Shown here: piece after piece, positions 61,233 through 64,000 of the stretch
Position numbering within the stretch: position 1 is the first letter of the stretch
Layout: the number at the start of each line of letters is the position of its first letter
Assembly: GCF_025147465.1 (NCBI RefSeq)
Contig: NZ_JALXOZ010000001.1
Coordinates: 1 to 64,000, forward strand
Origin: Dermabacter sp. p3-SID358
GTDB lineage: Bacteria > Actinomycetota > Actinomycetes > Actinomycetales > Dermabacteraceae
Length of the DNA: 64,000 nucleotides
Direction: 5' to 3'
The notes under the pieces: model-generated
Told to the model about the DNA's origin: nothing
Databases searched by the model: none
The model's input: only the letters and a program-made list of their open reading frames with translations
Position numbers and translations under genes: made by a program

Positions 61233-62530
61233 ACACCATCGCTGTTCTCGTTCCCCTCGCGATTGTCGCGATCGTCCTCGCGGTGTGTTTTTCGGCAGCG
61301 GATGCTGCCCTCAGCACGCTTTCGCGCCACAGTATCGAGCGCTACTTTGAGGATGACGACAACAAACGCGAGCGCATCCTCACGATGCACGACGACACGC
61401 ACACGACGTTCGCGACGATTGCGCTCGGGCGCGTGCTCGCCGAAGCAACCTACGCCGTGATGATTACGGCATGCATGTTCGAGAGCCTCGAGGGCCTCTG
61501 GCTGCCACTGCTTCTCGCGATCATCGTGACGTTCCTCGTGTCCTTCATGGGCGCCTCGGTCTCACCTCGAACGCTGGGGCGCCGTGCCCCCGAGAAGACA
61601 ATCTCGTTCCTTGCTCCCCTTGTGCGCTTCGCTCGCATCGTGCTTGCCGTGCCTTCCAAGGTTCTCATTCACATCTCGAATGCTTTCACCCCCGGAGGCA
61701 AGGTTGCGGGCGGCCCCTTCGCGACCGAAGAGGAACTGCGTCACTTCGTGGATCGCGCAAGCGAAACCGAAGCGCTCGAGGATGATGAGCGCAACATGAT
61801 CAAGGGCGTGTTCGACCTCGACGATACGATGATTCGCGAGGTCATGGTGCCGCGAACCGACATGGTGACGATCGACGCGGACGCAACCGCGAATAAGGCC
61901 ATGCGCCTGTTCGTGCGCTCGGGCTACAGTCGCATTCCCGTGATTGGCGAAGAGGGAGTCGACGACTTGAAGGGCATGCTCTACTTCAAGGACGTCATGC
62001 GGGCGATCCACTCGCCGTGGAATCCCGGTGGGGACAGGCCCGTTACCGAGATCATGCGTCCCGTGAAGTTTTACCCCGAATTCCTCACCGCGGACCGCGT
62101 GATGGAGGAAATGCGCACCTCACGCGTGCATGTTGGCATTCCCGTCGACGAGTACGGCGGCGTCGCCGGGATCGTCACGATCGAGGATATTCTCGAAGAG
62201 ATCGTAGGAGAGATCGCCGACGAGCACGATCGGCGCGAGCAGGAAGCCGAAAAACTCTCCGAAGGCGAATATCGCGTATCTTCGCGCATGACGGTCGTTG
62301 AGGTTGGCGAACTCTTCGACCTTGAGATTGAAGACGAAGACGTCGACACGATCGGCGGCCTCCTCGCAAAGACCATCGGGCGAGTGCCGATTATCGGGGC
62401 CGAAGGCGACGCACACGGCATTCACATGGAAGCAGATCGCACGAGCGGGCGGCGCAAGCAGGTCTCGACGATTCTCGTGAGCCGCACACCGCGCACGGCC
62501 GAGAACGACACGGGCGAGAGCGACGACTAG
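61229..62530 (+). CDS. CNNM/CorC-type CBS-domain membrane protein
   Basis: 433 residues: an N-terminal DUF21 domain with about four membrane helices (1-150), a CBS pair ([13 protein letters not shown], about 205-330, including [19 protein letters not shown]) and a C-terminal CorC_HlyC domain. Family members act in magnesium or cobalt transport; the name hemolysin is historical. TTG 61229 overlaps the ybeY stop and has GGAGGG 8 nt upstream. Confidence 0.9.
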   Translation: MNTIAVLVPLAIVAIVLAVCFSAADAALSTLSRHSIERYFEDDDNKRERILTMHDDTHTTFATIALGRVLAEATYAVMITACMFESLEGLWLPLLLAIIVTFLVSFMGASVSPRTLGRRAPEKTISFLAPLVRFARIVLAVPSKVLIHISNAFTPGGKVAGGPFATEEELRHFVDRASETEALEDDERNMIKGVFDLDDTMIREVMVPRTDMVTIDADATANKAMRLFVRSGYSRIPVIGEEGVDDLKGMLYFKDVMRAIHSPWNPGGDRPVTEIMRPVKFYPEFLTADRVMEEMRTSRVHVGIPVDEYGGVAGIVTIEDILEEIVGEIADEHDRREQEAEKLSEGEYRVSSRMTVVEVGELFDLEIEDEDVDTIGGLLAKTIGRVPIIGAEGDAHGIHMEADRTSGRRKQVSTILVSRTPRTAENDTGESDD

Positions 62531-62540
62531 GAGAGCAAGA

Positions 62541-63479
62541 GTGGTAAGTGTGCATCGAAGTGGCTTCGTCGCGCTTGTGGGTAGGCCGAACGTCGGCAAA
62601 TCAACCCTCACGAACGCTATGGTGGGCGATAAGGTCGCCATCACGAGTTCGAAGCCGCAGACGACGAGGCGCGCGATCCGAGGGATTGTGAGCCGCGAAA
62701 ACGAACAGATCATCATCGTCGATACCCCGGGTGTGCACCGCCCGCGGACCCTCCTCGGCAAGCGCCTCAACGACCTCGTTCGCGAGACTCTCGCCGAAGT
62801 CGACGTCGTGGGCTTTTGCTTGCCTGCGGACCAGAACATTGGGCCGGGCGACCGCTTTATTGCGGAGGATCTTCGACAATTGCGCGGCAACCGTCGGAGC
62901 CCCGCGATCGTGGCGATCGTGACGAAAGCTGATCTCGTGAGCCGCGACGAACTCGCCGCGCACCTCATGGAGGTCGAGCAGTTTGTTCAGGCCGAAGATA
63001 TCGTGCCGATCTCCGCGCGCGAGGGAGAGCAGATCGACGTGCTCATGGACGTGATCGCGGCGCATCTTCCCGAGGGACCCGCGCTTTACCCCGACGATCA
63101 ACTCACCGAGGAGAGCGTGAGTGATCGCATTGCCGAACTCGTGCGCGAGGCTGCCCTCGAGGGCGTACGGGATGAGCTGCCGCACTCGCTTGCCGTCGTG
63201 GTCGAAGAGATTGTTGAGGAGTCTCTCGACGGTGATCCGTTCGCGGAGGTCGCGCCGGGGGAGGGGCGGCTCGTCGTTCGGGTGTCGCTCTTCGTGGAGC
63301 GCGATTCGCAAAAAGGCATCGTCATCGGCAGGGGCGGCAAGCGACTCAAGCAGGTTGGTACGAGAGCGCGCCGCGGCATCCGCGACCTCATGGGGCGCCC
63401 CGTGCATCTCGATATCCGTGTGAAGGTCGCGAAGGACTGGCAGCGTGATCCGAAGCAGCTCGGCCGCCTGGGCTTTTAG
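62541..63479 (+). CDS. era: GTPase Era
   Basis: 312 residues: G1 GRPNVGKST (13-21), switch-2 DTPGVHRPR, TKAD, then the KH domain (GKRLKQVGTRARRGIRDLM with the GxxG loop). Binds 16S rRNA during 30S assembly. GTG 62541 follows AGGAGA at 7 nt. Contains an exact copy of the dispersed 11-mer. Confidence 0.96.
   Translation: MVSVHRSGFVALVGRPNVGKSTLTNAMVGDKVAITSSKPQTTRRAIRGIVSRENEQIIIVDTPGVHRPRTLLGKRLNDLVRETLAEVDVVGFCLPADQNIGPGDRFIAEDLRQLRGNRRSPAIVAIVTKADLVSRDELAAHLMEVEQFVQAEDIVPISAREGEQIDVLMDVIAAHLPEGPALYPDDQLTEESVSDRIAELVREAALEGVRDELPHSLAVVVEEIVEESLDGDPFAEVAPGEGRLVVRVSLFVERDSQKGIVIGRGGKRLKQVGTRARRGIRDLMGRPVHLDIRVKVAKDWQRDPKQLGRLGF
62887..62897 (+). repeat. Dispersed 11-mer GCAACCGTCGG, copy 7
   Basis: Exact copy inside era, read as Asn-Arg-Arg, a codon phase different from copy 1. 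Confidence 0.7.
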
Positions 63480-63539
63480 CAATGTGGGTGGGTTCGTCTC
63501 ACAGTTCGAAAGTCCGACGGTAGCCTCCCTCGGGTCTGA

Positions 63540-64000
<461 letters not shown>

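Overview
The window is a gene-dense stretch of a high-GC Gram-positive chromosome. The order thrS, HIT hydrolase, yebC, ruvCAB, yajC-secDF, apt, relA/rsh, metallo-hydrolase, hisS is the order seen in mycobacteria and other Actinobacteria. So is the later run holA/rpsT, lepA, hemW, hrcA-dnaJ, rsmE, phoH, ybeY, CBS protein, era, leuA. The moderate GC (low sixties by eye), the actinobacterial 3'-end genes (DUF3097, DUF349) and a fused oleBC gene suggest Micrococcales, perhaps Dermabacteraceae. That placement is inference; no rRNA is present to settle it. There is no prophage, CRISPR array or intact insertion sequence.

Layout: 1-790, two head-to-head tRNA groups (Gly and Val leftward; Gly, Cys and Val rightward). 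844-4202, a HAD phosphatase, a WYL regulator divergent from a VOC protein, and L-lactate dehydrogenase. 4354-8236, thrS, HIT protein and PrsW. 8260-11408, yebC and ruvCAB. 11476-17676, yajC, secDF, apt and the (p)ppGpp enzyme. 17673-22790, an unknown gene, DUF349, metallo-hydrolase, hisS and thioredoxin. 22900-24464, siderophore-interacting protein and Tag. 24477-30400, a nitrite-reduction and siroheme module (nirD divergent from nirB-cobA-hemD, with cbiX convergent). 30411-34421, FetB-like permease, metG and UDP-glucose pyrophosphorylase. 34433-35756, a small degenerate island bounded by an inverted repeat. 35757-38317, pdxY, tdk and a sugar isomerase. 38429-43752, the long-chain olefin (ole) operon with a coupled VKOR gene. 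43846-47065, comEA-comEC. 47147-48658, GntR regulator and TauE permease. 48767-53962, holA with a 39-residue membrane protein, rpsT, a solitary PemK/MazF-like protein, lepA and MOSC. 53946-63479, hemW, DUF3097, hrcA-dnaJ-rsmE, hinT-phoH-ybeY-CBS-era. 63564-end, leuA, cut by the window edge.

Functional logic: most of the window is housekeeping (translation, recombination, secretion, stringent response, heat shock under a CIRCE element). Accessory physiology is nitrite assimilation with its own siroheme supply and head-to-head olefin synthesis by OleA, OleBC and OleD.

Three sequence-level signals go beyond the genes. (1) The 11-mer GCAACCGTCGG occurs seven times exactly, on both strands and in different codon phases, with many one-mismatch relatives and two inverted pairs. 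(2) A roughly 24-bp element with core GAGGTTGTGGGGGTTT lies just after the stop codon of three unrelated genes, and two copies bracket the island at 34.4-35.8 kb. (3) About ten genes have a TANNNT -10 box exactly 6-7 nt before the start codon, which predicts leaderless mRNAs and decides several start sites.
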